From: Oscillatoriales cyanobacterium
GTDB lineage: Bacteria > Cyanobacteriota > Cyanobacteriia > Cyanobacteriales > Microcoleaceae
Assembly (NCBI GenBank): GCA_004294385.1
Contig: REAP01000039.1
Span: 1 to 56,734 of the forward strand
Length of the DNA: 56,734 nucleotides
Direction: 5' to 3'
The position numbers were made by a program, and so were the translations under genes. This document shows positions 46,255-55,825 of this stretch, in pieces. The notes under the pieces were generated by a model. That model saw only the letters and a list, made by a program, of their open reading frames with translations. It was not told the DNA's origin and made no database searches. Position 1 is the first letter of the stretch; each line of letters opens with the position of its first letter.

Positions 46255-47592
46255 ATGGCCGCTGCACTCCCGTTACCAGGCAAAGCTACAGTAGTACAGG
46301 TAATTAACGGTCAACCCGTTACGATCGAAGTTGATGGCACTAATGCCCCAATTACTGCTGGCAATTTTGTTGACTTAGTTGAGCGTGGTGTCTACGACGG
46401 GGTGATGTTTCACCGAGTTGTGCGTCAGCCAGATCCTTTTGTGGTACAAGGGGGCGACCCGCGCAGCAAAGATACTACAATTCCAGCAAGTGCATTGGGA
46501 ACGGGTAATTTTATTGACCCGGATACCAATCAGGCTCGTTTTATTCCTTTGGAAATTAAGCCACAAGGAGCCGCGCAACCTGTTTATAACCAAGTAGTAA
46601 CACAGACACCGCAGTTAAACCATACTGTCGGGGCTGTGGCTATGGCTCGTTCTAGTGTTTTGAGTTCGGCTTCTTCGCAGTTCTATTTTGCTTTAAGGGA
46701 TTTGCCATTTTTGGATGGCAATTATGCTGTTTTTGGCTATGTTACTCAAGGTTTTAATACGGTGGATGCGGTGCAGCAAGGCGATCGCATTTCGAGTGCA
46801 AAAGTCGTTCAAGGAATTGTCCCCAGTCGGGTTTCTAGTATCATTAGCGATGTTAATTTGCTCAACAATTTCGTTAATATTACGAATCTTGTAAGTCTAC
46901 CTTTGCGATCGCTCAAATTAGGCAATACCCCTAACAACTATCAAGTTACTTCCCAAGATTCTCAACAAAATCCCAGTGGTGTACTGGGAGGTAGTGGAGG
47001 CGATCGCATAACTGGTTCACCAACCAATGATGCGATTAATGGTAGCCAAGGCAATGATACCATCACTGGGGAAGTCGGCGATGACTTTTTGCGAGGTGGC
47101 AAAGGTAACGACTTAATTACGGGTGGTGTTGGCAACGATATTTTGATTGGAAATCTGGGCGATGATAATCTCGACGGTGGTGCTGGTAACGACTTTTTGC
47201 GAGGCGGCAGAGGAAATGATGTTTTAACCGGTGGTGATGGCAACGATATTTTAGTTGGCGATATTGGCAGTGATACTCTCACTGGCGGTGCAGGTGCTGA
47301 TACTTTTGTTCTAATTACCGGTGATAATCGGGCTTTGGATAATGGCAGCGATATACTTCTTGATTTTAGACCGGGAGAGGGCGATCGCATTGGCATTACC
47401 GGCAGTTTATCAAGCGTCGCATTCACTGCATCTGGAAGCAACACTCTGATTCAATTGGGAGGAGCAACTTTGGCAACAGTTCAAAATGCCGCCCCCACAG
47501 CAGTTCAAAATGCTGCGTTTGCAATTAACTTTTCTACTATTTCCCGTCCCGATGACTTGCCAGTCGGTGACGCAGCCTTGAGAATTGGGTAA
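46255..47592 (+). CDS. Cyclophilin-type peptidylprolyl isomerase fused to RTX calcium-binding repeats
   Basis: A 445-residue fusion. Residues about 10-195 are a cyclophilin: [29 protein letters not shown], and [20 protein letters not shown] with the active-site region. Residues about 240-350 carry GGxGxDxxx calcium-binding nonapeptides ([20 protein letters not shown] and on), then a C-terminal beta segment ([11 protein letters not shown]). No standard signal peptide is seen; RTX proteins usually leave by type I secretion. It may be a secreted foldase or surface protein. Confidence 0.9.
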   Translation: MAAALPLPGKATVVQVINGQPVTIEVDGTNAPITAGNFVDLVERGVYDGVMFHRVVRQPDPFVVQGGDPRSKDTTIPASALGTGNFIDPDTNQARFIPLEIKPQGAAQPVYNQVVTQTPQLNHTVGAVAMARSSVLSSASSQFYFALRDLPFLDGNYAVFGYVTQGFNTVDAVQQGDRISSAKVVQGIVPSRVSSIISDVNLLNNFVNITNLVSLPLRSLKLGNTPNNYQVTSQDSQQNPSGVLGGSGGDRITGSPTNDAINGSQGNDTITGEVGDDFLRGGKGNDLITGGVGNDILIGNLGDDNLDGGAGNDFLRGGRGNDVLTGGDGNDILVGDIGSDTLTGGAGADTFVLITGDNRALDNGSDILLDFRPGEGDRIGITGSLSSVAFTASGSNTLIQLGGATLATVQNAAPTAVQNAAFAINFSTISRPDDLPVGDAALRIG

Positions 47593-47673
47593 ATTAGGCG
47601 CGCCTAGGTACGATCGTACAGCACTTGGAAGGTATGTAGGCACATAGTTATTGTAGTAAATAGGCAGATAGTT

Positions 47674-47846
47674 ATTGTAGGGACACTCCAAGAGCCCATA
47701 GGTGTCAACTTAACGTTCATTTCACAGTCCGACAGGGGTTAAAACCCCTGTCTCAAAGCTAAAGTCCTCTAAAAGATGACTAACGGACACGGGGCGGGCT
47801 GACAGCTTAAGTTGACACCAATGGGCTCTTGGAGTGTCCCTACAAT
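47674..47846. mobile_element. Nested-palindrome MITE-like element, copy 3
   Basis: A 173-bp element with the full terminal inverted repeats ATTGTAGGGACACTCC and GGAGTGTCCCTACAAT. The centre is shorter than in copy 1 and partly replaced. A stray end fragment (GTGTCCCTACAATAGCTAG) repeats just outside at 47854-47872. It lies in the 429-base gap before the pentapeptide gene. Confidence 0.85.
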
Positions 47847-48021
47847 AGCTAGCCGTGTCCCTACAATAGCTAGTACCTATTTACCTTCCAAGTGCTGTAT
47901 TACTTAAAGAAGTCTAGGATCTAATAGAAGACTTACTTTTCAGTAATATTTCTGATGAAAGTTGGATATTATTTGCTATGATAATTTATAGATCAAGAAT
48001 ATATTCTTCAAATTACGGTCA

Positions 48022-48738
48022 ATGAAAATAATTTTGAAGTTGAAAAAAATAGTGGTAGCAGTATTGGCGATCGCACTGTTCACTCTTTGTTTAACTCCTC
48101 CAGTTATGGCCGCGACTGCTGAGGATGTGAGTCATCTATTAAAAGATAATTGGTGCGTCAGCTTTCTCTGGAAACACTGCGATTTGAGTGGGGTCGATTT
48201 GCGAGGAGCGAATCTCGAAGAAGCTAACTTGAGCGGGGCGAATTTGAGCGGGGCGAATTTAGAAGGAGCGAATTTAAAAAATGCTGATTTTTCTGATGCA
48301 GATCTTAGTAGTGCCAATTTAGCAAATTCCGATATTTTTGGAACGAATCTCAGTAAAGCAAATTTGACGGATGCTAATTTCCATAGCACTCGATTGTGGG
48401 ATGCGAATCTGACTTTGGCAAATTTGACTGGCGCTAATTTACAAGATGCTAATGTATTATATTCTAGACTTTGGGGTAGCAATCTCACTAAGGCTGATTT
48501 AACTGATGCGACGCTACACGGTGCTGATTTGCGATATGCCAATTTGGGTAAGAGTAATTTAACAAATGCTGATTTGCAGAGCTTCTTTTCGCGAGGTTCC
48601 AAACAAGTCACAAACCTGAGCAATGCAAATTTAGAAGGCGCTATTTTAACGGGAGCAAATCTGAAAGGTGCGGTACTGGCTGGGGCAATTATGCCTGATG
48701 GCTCTATCAATGAAGAAATTGCCATTAATTTAAAGTAA
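48022..48738 (+). CDS. Exported pentapeptide-repeat protein
   Basis: A 238-residue protein with an N-terminal signal sequence (IVVAVLAIALFTLCLTPPVMA), then ~35 residues with two cysteines (WCVSFLWKHCDLSG). About 32 A(N/D)Lxx pentapeptides form a beta helix to the end. In cyanobacteria, exported types like this are found in the lumen or periplasm; no partner is known. A few units are irregular (SFFSRGSKQVTNLS), giving a bulge. Confidence 0.94.
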   Translation: MKIILKLKKIVVAVLAIALFTLCLTPPVMAATAEDVSHLLKDNWCVSFLWKHCDLSGVDLRGANLEEANLSGANLSGANLEGANLKNADFSDADLSSANLANSDIFGTNLSKANLTDANFHSTRLWDANLTLANLTGANLQDANVLYSRLWGSNLTKADLTDATLHGADLRYANLGKSNLTNADLQSFFSRGSKQVTNLSNANLEGAILTGANLKGAVLAGAIMPDGSINEEIAINLK

Positions 48739-48785
48739 AGTATGGGACAGGGCGGGTTTATATAATTTGTCGATACTTATGGTCA

Positions 48786-48848
48786 CTGAGCCGTTGGGCT
48801 CAGGATAAACTCCGTCGAAGTGTCCACTTCGACTACGCTCAGTGACCG
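48786..48848. repeat. GGTCACTGAGC...GCTCAGTGACC palindrome
   Basis: An inverted repeat (ATGGTCACTGAGC with GCTCAGTGACCGT) surrounding CAGGATAAACTCCGTCGAAG and its partner. It is related to the GTAGTCGAAGGGCTCAGG family and lies between the pentapeptide and ccdA genes. Confidence 0.75.
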
Positions 48849-48931
48849 TATAGCATTGGCGATTTCTGTATTACTCCAAAACCAAAATTATGTTACTATT
48901 TAAAGTAGAGCCATAACAGCACCGAATACTC

Positions 48932-49666
48932 GTGATGGAAACCCTGCAAACCAAACTTTACGAAATAGCACAATTTGCTAATACTTTAGTCAACACTCAA
49001 TTGACACACCTCAGTTTTGTTAGCGTCGGAGTCATTTTTTTGGCTGGGTTGTTAACTAGCTTAACTCCCTGTATGCTTTCGATGTTGCCGATCACGATCG
49101 GCTATATTGGCGGATACGAAGCAAAAAGCCGTCTTCAAGCAGCTACCCAGTCGGCATGGTTTTCTCTGGGATTGGCGACAACCCTTGCTGGTTTGGGTAT
49201 TCTAGCGTCATTTGCGGGACAGGTTTATGGCAAAATTGGTGTCGGTTTGCCGATCGCGGTGAGTGTTATTGCTATTTTAATGGGGCTGAATTTGCTGGAA
49301 GCTTTGCCTTTGCAAATGCCGTCTTTTGATGCTGTGGGTTGGGTTCCGAAGAATTTGCCTGCTGGTGTGCGATCGTACTTGTTGGGCTTAACTTTTGGTT
49401 TGGTAGCTTCTCCGTGCAGCACTCCGGTTTTAGCTACTCTATTAGCATGGGTTTCCAAGACTGGAGATACTGTTTTAGGTGGTGTATTGTTATTGTTTTA
49501 TGCTGCTGGTTATGTGGCTCCGCTGATTATAGCAGGTACTTTTACTGCGAGTATTAAAAAGTTGTTGGAATTGCGCCGTTGGTCGAGTTGGATTACGCCT
49601 GTTAGTGGTGTTTTATTGGTGGGATTTGGGGTTGTCTCGCTCATTTCACGCATACTTCCAGCGTAA
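48932..49666 (+). CDS. ccdA: CcdA-family thiol-disulfide transporter
   Basis: A 244-residue, six-helix membrane protein that carries reducing power across the thylakoid or plasma membrane for cytochrome c assembly. The two redox cysteines lie in conserved Pro-Cys contexts, SLTPCMLSMLPI and VASPCSTPVLAT. Helices cover most of the chain (VGVIFLAGLLTSL, IAVSVIAILMGLNLL, GVLLLFYAAGYVAPLIIAG). It works with Ccs1/CcsA and a lumenal thioredoxin-like protein; ccs1 is at 32672-34078 and not linked here. Confidence 0.93.
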   Translation: MMETLQTKLYEIAQFANTLVNTQLTHLSFVSVGVIFLAGLLTSLTPCMLSMLPITIGYIGGYEAKSRLQAATQSAWFSLGLATTLAGLGILASFAGQVYGKIGVGLPIAVSVIAILMGLNLLEALPLQMPSFDAVGWVPKNLPAGVRSYLLGLTFGLVASPCSTPVLATLLAWVSKTGDTVLGGVLLLFYAAGYVAPLIIAGTFTASIKKLLELRRWSSWITPVSGVLLVGFGVVSLISRILPA

Positions 49667-49677
49667 TAGATATCTCC

Positions 49678-49911
49678 AAAAAAGACAATTTTGAACAGGC
49701 TGTCCGGCCTGTTCCACAATAATTATGGGAGAGGTATAATTGAAAAAATGACTAAAAAAAAGACAATTTTGAACAGGCTGTCCGGCCTGTTCCACAATAA
49801 TTATAGGAGAGGTATAATTGAAAAAATGACTAAAAAAAAGACAATTTTGAACAGGCTGTCCGGCCTATTCCACAATAATTATGGGAGAGGTTTAATTGAA
49901 AAAATGACTAA
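49678..49911. repeat. 78-bp tandem triplication covering the start of the NUDIX gene
   Basis: Three copies of a 78-bp unit (marker GAACAGG at 49693, 49771 and 49849). Each holds GAACAGGCTGTCCGGCCTG, GGGAGAGGT (a ribosome site), AAAAAATGACTAAA (an ATG) and, in the first two copies, a further AAAGACAATTTTG. The period is 26 codons, so all three ATGs (49748, 49826, 49904) are in one open frame. Confidence 0.93.
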
Positions 49912-50341
49912 AATTCAGGTTGCGATCGCAATTTTATCCAGAAATGGCAAGTTTCTTTGTCAGTTGCGGGATGATGTTCCTAATATTAGATATCCGGGAC
50001 GTTGGGCTTTGTTTGGCGGACACATTGAGCCGGGGGAAACACCGGAAGTTGCTGTAGTGCGGGAATTAGCAGAGGAAATTAGTTATGTTCCTGCAAGTGT
50101 ATCTTTTTTTTGTTGCGATGTCGAAGGAGATGTGGTTCGCCATGTTTTTCACGCAGAACTTGGTGTGGATGTCAATGATTTAGTTTTGCTTGAGGGTTGG
50201 GATATGAAGTTGTTGACGCCGGAGGAGATTCGGGCTGGAAAATGCTTTTCTGAGCAGTCAGATGATGTGCGACTATTTGGTATTGCTCATCAACGTATTT
50301 TGTTGAATTTTATTAGTCATCGCGAGAATTGCCTATTTTGA
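49904..50341 (+). CDS. NUDIX hydrolase with a triplicated 5' region
   Basis: A 145-residue NUDIX protein from the ATG at 49904. The Nudix box GHIEPGETPEVAVVRELAEE fits Gx5Ex7REUxEE, with Ser in place of the last Gly. It probably hydrolyses a nucleoside diphosphate derivative, substrate unknown. The same frame runs open upstream to 49691, because the start region is triplicated. Starts at 49748 and 49826 would add 52 or 26 residues of MTKKKTILNRLSG-type text, each with its own GGAGAGG site. Only the last start gives a normal NUDIX N-terminus. Confidence 0.88.
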   Translation: MTKIQVAIAILSRNGKFLCQLRDDVPNIRYPGRWALFGGHIEPGETPEVAVVRELAEEISYVPASVSFFCCDVEGDVVRHVFHAELGVDVNDLVLLEGWDMKLLTPEEIRAGKCFSEQSDDVRLFGIAHQRILLNFISHRENCLF

Positions 50342-50459
50342 ACAGGCAAGATGCCTGTTCCACAAAAGATGAGTTTTCTTGTGGGGTGGGCATCCGGCCC
50401 GCTCTTGAATGGCTGATTAACAATCATGCAACATCTCAGGTTAAATCAACAAAATGTCA

Positions 50460-50492
50460 AAATCCCCGACTTCTTTAAGAAGTCGGGGATTT
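50460..50492. terminator. Terminator between convergent NUDIX and desB genes
   Basis: A perfect 16-bp stem, AAATCCCCGACTTCTT with its complement, around a single T. It serves the NUDIX transcript and, 22 bases past its stop, desB on the other strand. The 50342-50400 stretch before it holds more GAACAGGCAAGATGCC-family repeats. Confidence 0.85.
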
Positions 50493-50514
50493 AATAGAGA
50501 CACCAGACTTAATA

Positions 50515-51600
50515 TTACTTAGCTTGGGCAGAGCGCCGAGTGTTACGCGATTCGTAGTAAACTCCAGATCCTGTATCCGAAACAAAGTGACAATCCCAGT
50601 AAGAGCGAATAAAGCTCTTCCAAATTGGATCGGTTGATTTGCGGTAATAATCGCCCAACACTGGTTTAATGGCTTCCGTTGCTTCTTTCAAGTGATAGTG
50701 CGGGATGCTCAAGAAAATGTGGTGGGCTACGTGGGTACCGATGTCGTGATGGATGGAGTTGATGACGCCATAATCGCGATCGATCGTGGATAATGCACCT
50801 TTCAAGAAGTTCCAATCATCTCCGCGATACCACGGAATATCGGATTCTGTGTGGTGCAGGAATGTTACCAAATCCAGCCACATCACGAATACGACGTAGG
50901 GAACTAGGTAGAATTTTAGCAAAAACAGCCAGCCGAATTGATAGGTTAGGACGCCTAAAAAGGCTAGCATTGCGACTAAGGATGCGGAACTCGTCAACAC
51001 GTCCATTTTTTCGGATGGACGGAAGAGCGGGCTACCGGGCATGAAGTGAGAACCTTCGCGATCGGGCGATCGACGAAACAGGTAAATTGGATAGGCAAAT
51101 AACATCAAATAGAAACGTCCTAGCTTCTCATACCAGGCCATTTCGTTATATTTGGTCTCCGAAACCGGATACCAGCTTTCGTCATTATCCAAGCTACCTG
51201 TATTGGCGTGGTGGGTTCTGTGACTGATCCGCCAACCGTGGAAGGGGACTAAAATTGGGGCGTGGGAAAGGTGTCCGATCAGGTTGTTGAGCCATTTGCT
51301 CTTGGAGAAGGAACCGTGTCCACAGTCGTGTCCGACTACGAACAATGCCCAAAACATGGTTCCCTGCATCAACCAGAAAATTGGGTAAAAGAGCCAGGAA
51401 TCAAGGGTGTAGGCGATCGCATATAAGCCTGCGATTATCCCCAGATCCAAAAAGAAGTAAGCCAAGGATTTCCAAGCAGAGGGTTCAAAACAATGGGCTG
51501 GAATGGCTGCTTTGACATCTTGAAGAGTAAAAGGTAACTCTTTTGTACGAGAGGATGAGCTTTGAGGGCTCGGCTGATTGAGAACAGTATTTGATTGCAC
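50515..51600 (-). CDS. desB: Omega-3 (delta-15) acyl-lipid desaturase
   Basis: A 361-residue membrane desaturase that adds the omega-3 double bond to thylakoid lipid acyl chains. The three iron-binding histidine boxes are HDCGH (in VVGHDCGHGSFS), HRTHH (in WRISHRTHHANTG) and HVAHH (in IGTHVAHHIF). A TFLHHTESDIPWYRGDDW segment sits before the last box. The HGSFS and HDIGTHVAHH wording points to DesB, not the delta-12 enzyme DesA. In cyanobacteria desB is usually cold-induced; no clear control element is visible in the 465-base gap upstream. Confidence 0.92.
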   Translation of the reverse strand: MQSNTVLNQPSPQSSSSRTKELPFTLQDVKAAIPAHCFEPSAWKSLAYFFLDLGIIAGLYAIAYTLDSWLFYPIFWLMQGTMFWALFVVGHDCGHGSFSKSKWLNNLIGHLSHAPILVPFHGWRISHRTHHANTGSLDNDESWYPVSETKYNEMAWYEKLGRFYLMLFAYPIYLFRRSPDREGSHFMPGSPLFRPSEKMDVLTSSASLVAMLAFLGVLTYQFGWLFLLKFYLVPYVVFVMWLDLVTFLHHTESDIPWYRGDDWNFLKGALSTIDRDYGVINSIHHDIGTHVAHHIFLSIPHYHLKEATEAIKPVLGDYYRKSTDPIWKSFIRSYWDCHFVSDTGSGVYYESRNTRRSAQAK

Positions 51601-51942
51601 GAAGTTTCCGATTTAAGCTGACTTTGAGAAACCGCATTTCGCCTTATAACAGTCACTTTGGGCTCGCCAGGAGCCATATTTTTTACTCTGCAAGGGTTCC
51701 TAAAGTTCTTTAGTTCGCATGAATAGCCCGCCCGTGGGTGATCCTCCAGCCAAGTGGCTTGGGAATGCTGGTATGGGGAAAATTTGTGCGATCGACCCTG
51801 TTATCTAAAAAAATCTCATGTGTCCGTTGTTGGTGCGAAATGCGACTTTAATTTAAGAACGCACTTCTGGAGGCACTACCTCCAGTCTGCAAATAGCAGA
51901 GCCAACTCAATGTAACATTTCTACACACACTCTGACAATGAA

Positions 51943-52063
51943 TTGGGAAATGGGCATTGGGAATGGGGCATTGGGCATTGGGAATGGGGCATTGGGCATT
52001 GCATTAGTAGCAATTAACTAATGACTAATGACTACTGACTAATGACTACTGACTAATGACTTC
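51943..52063. repeat. Heptamer arrays GGGCATT/GGGAATG and TGACTAA/TGACTAC
   Basis: Two consecutive blocks of 7-bp units: GGGCATT or GGGAATG (about 51948-51999), then TGACTAA or TGACTAC (about 52019-52060). They end at the purF stop. The rest of the gap (51601-51940) shows no gene. Confidence 0.9.
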
Positions 52064-52065
52064 CC

Positions 52066-53532
52066 TTAAGTTACAGCTTTCTCTAAAATCAACTTGGCTC
52101 GTTTTACCAACTCTGGAATCTCGATCGGATAATCGCCAGTAAAACACGCAGAACAAAAACTGTTCGTATCTTCATTAGTCGCCTTTAGCATTCCATCCCA
52201 ACTCAAAAAAGCCAAAGAATCAACCTCAATTTGAGCGGCGATTTCCGCGACAGACTTAGTAGCAGCAATCAACTGATCTTGATTATCGGTGTCGATACCA
52301 TAGAAACATGGATGAGTGACCGGCGGCGAAGAAATTCTCATATGAACTGCGGTTGCACCAGCGTCCCGCAAGGCTTTGACGATTTTGCGGCTAGTAGTAC
52401 CACGAACGATCGAATCATCGATAATAATTACCCGTTTCCCTTCCAACACATCTCTGAGAGGGTTGAGTTTCATGCGAATTCCTGACTCCCGCATTGCCTG
52501 AGTCGGCTGAATAAAGGTGCGCCCAACGTACCGATTTTTAATCAATCCTTCGGCGTAGGGAATGCCGGAAGCTTGAGAAAAGCCGATCGCCGCCGGGATG
52601 CCAGAATCAGGCACACCAATGACTATATCAGCATCAATCGGAGATTCGGCGGCCAAATAGCGTCCGATTCGGAGTCGATAGCTGTACAAATTTTCACCTT
52701 CCATGATGCTATCTGGTCGAGCAAAATAGATCATTTCAAAGATGCAAAGTTTGCGCTTTTGTTGCTGACTCCAGTGGAAGGAAGCCATGCCTTCCTCTGT
52801 AATCCAAACTAATTCTCCTGGTTCTACATCCCGCAAAAATTCAGCACCGATAATATCCAAGGCGCAGGTTTCCGATGCCAAAACGTATCGTACCGGAGTT
52901 GTGGGGAGAGTTCCGATGACCAGCGGGCGGACTCCGTGGGGGTCGCGGACGCCCATTACGCCTTGGGGGGTGGCGATCGTCAAACTAAAGGCTCCTTGGC
53001 ACATTGCAAAGGCGCTGATGGCTGCTTCGAGCCAGTCTTTGCCCTTGTCTACCTCGTAGCCGATCGCCACTGCGATCGCCTCTGAATCCGTGGTGCTGAC
53101 AAACTCGCACTTCCGAGACAACAATACTTCCCGCAATTCTTTGGTATTGACAAGATTCCCGTTATGTGCTAGAGCGAGACTTCCCAAACGAGTTTCGACA
53201 ACCACAGGTTGAGCATTGACGACGCGCGACGAGCCGGTAGTAGAGTAGCGAGTGTGGCCTATGGCTAAGTTACCGGGCAAGTGACCTAAGTTGGATTCAT
53301 TAAAGACTTGGGAAACCAGTCCCATTTCTTTGTGCAGGTGTACTTTGTCACCGTCAAAGGTGGCAATCCCTGCGGATTCCTGACCTCGGTGCTGTAAGGC
53401 ATACAGACCAAAATAGGTCAACTTGGCGACATCTTCACCTGGTGCGTAGATACCGAATACGCCGCAAGCTTCTTCGGGCTTATCGGGTTTGCTAGAATGC
53501 TCGTCAGCCGCGAAGGAATGGTTGGGAATCAT
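52066..53532 (-). CDS. purF: Amidophosphoribosyltransferase
   Basis: A 488-residue first enzyme of purine synthesis. The glutaminase nucleophile is Cys23 in EEACGVFGIYAP, so a 22-residue propeptide precedes it. LYALQHRGQESAGIA is the glutaminase signature. The PRPP site is VIIIDDSIVRGTTSRKIV. Cysteines in THPCFYGIDT and NSFCSACFTGDYP fit the 4Fe-4S cluster form found in B. subtilis-type enzymes. purL often lies next to it in cyanobacteria but is not in the window. Confidence 0.96.
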   Translation of the reverse strand: MIPNHSFAADEHSSKPDKPEEACGVFGIYAPGEDVAKLTYFGLYALQHRGQESAGIATFDGDKVHLHKEMGLVSQVFNESNLGHLPGNLAIGHTRYSTTGSSRVVNAQPVVVETRLGSLALAHNGNLVNTKELREVLLSRKCEFVSTTDSEAIAVAIGYEVDKGKDWLEAAISAFAMCQGAFSLTIATPQGVMGVRDPHGVRPLVIGTLPTTPVRYVLASETCALDIIGAEFLRDVEPGELVWITEEGMASFHWSQQQKRKLCIFEMIYFARPDSIMEGENLYSYRLRIGRYLAAESPIDADIVIGVPDSGIPAAIGFSQASGIPYAEGLIKNRYVGRTFIQPTQAMRESGIRMKLNPLRDVLEGKRVIIIDDSIVRGTTSRKIVKALRDAGATAVHMRISSPPVTHPCFYGIDTDNQDQLIAATKSVAEIAAQIEVDSLAFLSWDGMLKATNEDTNSFCSACFTGDYPIEIPELVKRAKLILEKAVT

Positions 53533-53762
53533 AGATGGGTGCGCTCCAAATGGGAACTGTGGGTTAACGGGAAAGTTTCAGCGGGAAGTTTTGTCTGCGA
53601 TCGCGTCGCATAACTTAACAATTCCTTAAATATTGCCACGGATTGAACATTAATTTCAAGTTGTTTGGCATTCTGGCTCTTGCTGTGGGGCGTTTAGTGC
53701 GATCGACCATATTTCTGATAGTAGCGTTTATTCAGGGCGATCGGGCGATCGGGCGATTGAAA

Positions 53763-53855
53763 TCGCTTCTACAGCAACAAAGTCCGCGTTTTGAAGTCAA
53801 GTTAATTATTTACGATGCAACTAATGACGTGATTGTGCAATGGAAAACAAATTAG
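53763..53855 (+). pseudogene. xisH remnant (C-terminal end only)
   Basis: The last ~30 codons of a frame that can start at a TTG at 53643. FEVKLIIYDATNDVIVQW is the usual C-terminus of XisH. The rest of XisH (~110 residues, a restriction-endonuclease-like fold) is absent, replaced by unrelated hydrophobic text. It overlaps the xisI start by 16 bases, as intact xisH-xisI pairs often do. Confidence 0.75.
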
Positions 53856-54178
53856 AAAATTATAGAGTATACATTCAACAATTATTGGAGGAGTATGCTA
53901 ATTTGGGTACTCCAGACCCGGATGTGGACAGACAAACAATCTTTGATACTAAGCGAGATCATTATCAATTGGTATATGCGGGTTGGAAAAATCGCGATCG
54001 CAGGTATGGTTGTCTCTTCCACTTAGACATCAAAGACGGCAAGATTTGGATACAGTACGATGGCACTGAGATTGGAATAGCTGATGAGTTAGTTAAGTTG
54101 GGAGTTCCGAAAGAAGATATAGTTTTAGCATTTCACGAACCTTTGGTCAGACAATATACAGGATTTGCCGTTGGTTAA
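53840..54178 (+). CDS. xisI: XisI family protein
   Basis: A 112-residue protein of the XisI family, named after a factor needed for fdxN element excision in Anabaena. Typical text: YRVYIQQLLEEYA, FDTKRDHYQLVYAGW, HLDIKDGKIWIQYDGTEIGI, ELVKLGVPKEDIVLAFHEP. XisH/XisI pairs are very common in cyanobacteria far from fdxN elements and may be toxin-antitoxin-like; the role here is unknown. The partner XisH is broken just upstream. Length and motifs suggest XisI itself is intact. Confidence 0.93.
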   Translation: MENKLENYRVYIQQLLEEYANLGTPDPDVDRQTIFDTKRDHYQLVYAGWKNRDRRYGCLFHLDIKDGKIWIQYDGTEIGIADELVKLGVPKEDIVLAFHEPLVRQYTGFAVG

Positions 54179-54366
54179 GGGATGTGTGGTGCGTCGCTGT
54201 GAGATTTGCGATCGAACTTGCAGATTTTTGATGCAACAAACCCTACAGCTATTCAATCTAAAATCTAAAATTTAAAATCTAAAATCCCTTGACTTTTCTA
54301 TGAAATTGACATACTATATCATCATGGAAATCTGTGCGGCCATATAACTCATTTTTGGGTGGCGTT

Positions 54367-54423
54367 ATGGGAATTGAAGAATTGCTAAAGTCCAAGCGAG
54401 ACGATATTCTGAGAATTGCCACT
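54367..54423 (+). pseudogene. N-terminal fragment of an MNT nucleotidyltransferase
   Basis: An ATG at 54367 opens a frame reading MGIEELLKSKRDDILRIA, matching the start of minimal nucleotidyltransferases and similar to the gene at 15137-15448 (GIQELLYCERSQILTIAEKH). After RIA the homology stops, exactly where the convergent reverse transcriptase ends. The expected GSxARG motif is absent. The break marks one edge of the DGR. Confidence 0.7.
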
Positions 54424-55469
54424 CAGCTCAGTAAAGTCAACATTATTTGTCTCAGATTCCAAGTATTCCCATGTTCGAGATGCGCCACCCAACTTTGAAC
54501 TGACCGAGACAACTTTGCTAACTCTATTTCACCATTCGCGTATTCTCTTTGCAAGCGCCTCAAGCGACGACGGCCCCGACGCAAACTTTCTTGTCTCACA
54601 CGGATGGTGTCGGGAAACACCCGAAACCCCAGAAAATTTGCTCCCTCTTTTGTCTCAAATAACTGGCTTTTAATCGGATGAATTTTTAGCCGCAACTTAA
54701 CCAAATATTCCTCTACCGCTAGTCTAGCATCTTGCAACAGCAAACGGTCATTGCTGCAAAAAACAAAATCATCTACATATCGAACATATTTAGAAATTTT
54801 TAGCTGTTCGAGAACAAAATGGTCAAAGCCATTTAGATAAACATTAGCAAAAAACTGACTCGACAAATTGCCTATGGGCAAACCCCTACGTCTCGATAGG
54901 GGCGATAGTAAATCATCTCCGGGGAAATATTCTACCACAGATTGCTGCGGGTTGCTATTATCGATAATTGTGTCAATCAACCACAATGTATCAGGACACT
55001 TAATTTTATGTCGCACCAATAACTTTAAAATTTCATGGTCAATACTAGGGAAATATTTTTTGATATCACACTGGAGAATGTAGCGACTAGAACGGGCAAA
55101 ATTCGTGAATCTCCTTAAAGCGCGGTGAGTTCCAAAACCGATGCGGTTGGCGTAGGAATCGTGAATGAAAGTGCGTTCAAAAATAGGAACTACAATATTG
55201 CACAAAGCATGGTGAACTACTCTATCTCTATAAGGTGCGGCTGATATCAGCCGCCGTTTAGGTTCGACAATTTCAAAGGTTTTATAAGGGCCTGGTCGAT
55301 AAGTTTTTGATTCTAATTCTTCTTTCAGTTTAAACAATTCTCGTTCTAAGTTATAATTGAAAGCAAGGACATTGTGGCGAAATCTTTTACCTTTCTGTGC
55401 TAGCTTGGCCGCTGACAGCAAGTTGCCAAAATCTACAATTTCCTGCCAAAGGTTCCCGTAACGTTTCAT
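54423..55469 (-). CDS. DGR reverse transcriptase
   Basis: A 348-residue reverse transcriptase, the usual DGR length. The catalytic motif is Tyr231-Val-Asp-Asp234 ([11 protein letters not shown]). The motif before it, [20 protein letters not shown] (about 190-210), has the IGNxxSQ form typical of DGR enzymes, in place of the QGxxxSP of group II introns. Also visible are [35 protein letters not shown] and a C-terminal [15 protein letters not shown]. No maturase, endonuclease or other added domain is present. The gene follows avd by 14 bases. Confidence 0.95.
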   Translation of the reverse strand: MKRYGNLWQEIVDFGNLLSAAKLAQKGKRFRHNVLAFNYNLERELFKLKEELESKTYRPGPYKTFEIVEPKRRLISAAPYRDRVVHHALCNIVVPIFERTFIHDSYANRIGFGTHRALRRFTNFARSSRYILQCDIKKYFPSIDHEILKLLVRHKIKCPDTLWLIDTIIDNSNPQQSVVEYFPGDDLLSPLSRRRGLPIGNLSSQFFANVYLNGFDHFVLEQLKISKYVRYVDDFVFCSNDRLLLQDARLAVEEYLVKLRLKIHPIKSQLFETKEGANFLGFRVFPDTIRVRQESLRRGRRRLRRLQREYANGEIELAKLSRSVQSWVAHLEHGNTWNLRQIMLTLLS

Positions 55470-55483
55470 TGCTTTTATTGCTT

Positions 55484-55825
55484 TTATTTCTTTTGTCGCT
55501 GCTGTTTAATCCAACCACCTAGTTCCGCACCGATTTCATTGAATAATTTTCCGACATATTCATAACGTTCTGTTGACATGACATTAAAATCTACTAACAA
55601 TCTGGTTTGATGGCGCAAGATATCCAGCTTAGCATTTAATGTTGTCAGCAGGGATAGTTTCTCCGAGGCATAACGGGCGATAATTAAACCTTCCAAGAAG
55701 TCGTAGATTCCCTCAATAATTCTGTTACCTAGCGTAAACTTGTAATCTTTTGGCAGTCGGTTTAAAATGGGAACATACCATTTAATCAAGTCATAGGTTT
55801 TTTGAATAATTGGCAATTCATTCAT
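55484..55825 (-). CDS. avd: DGR accessory variability determinant Avd
   Basis: A 113-residue, all-helical basic protein of the Avd/four-helix-bundle family. Typical segments: [93 protein letters not shown]. Avd forms a ring that binds the reverse transcriptase and the template RNA and is needed for mutagenic copying. The C-terminal basic tail suits RNA binding. It is the gene just before the reverse transcriptase. Confidence 0.92.
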   Translation of the reverse strand: MNELPIIQKTYDLIKWYVPILNRLPKDYKFTLGNRIIEGIYDFLEGLIIARYASEKLSLLTTLNAKLDILRHQTRLLVDFNVMSTERYEYVGKLFNEIGAELGGWIKQQRQKK

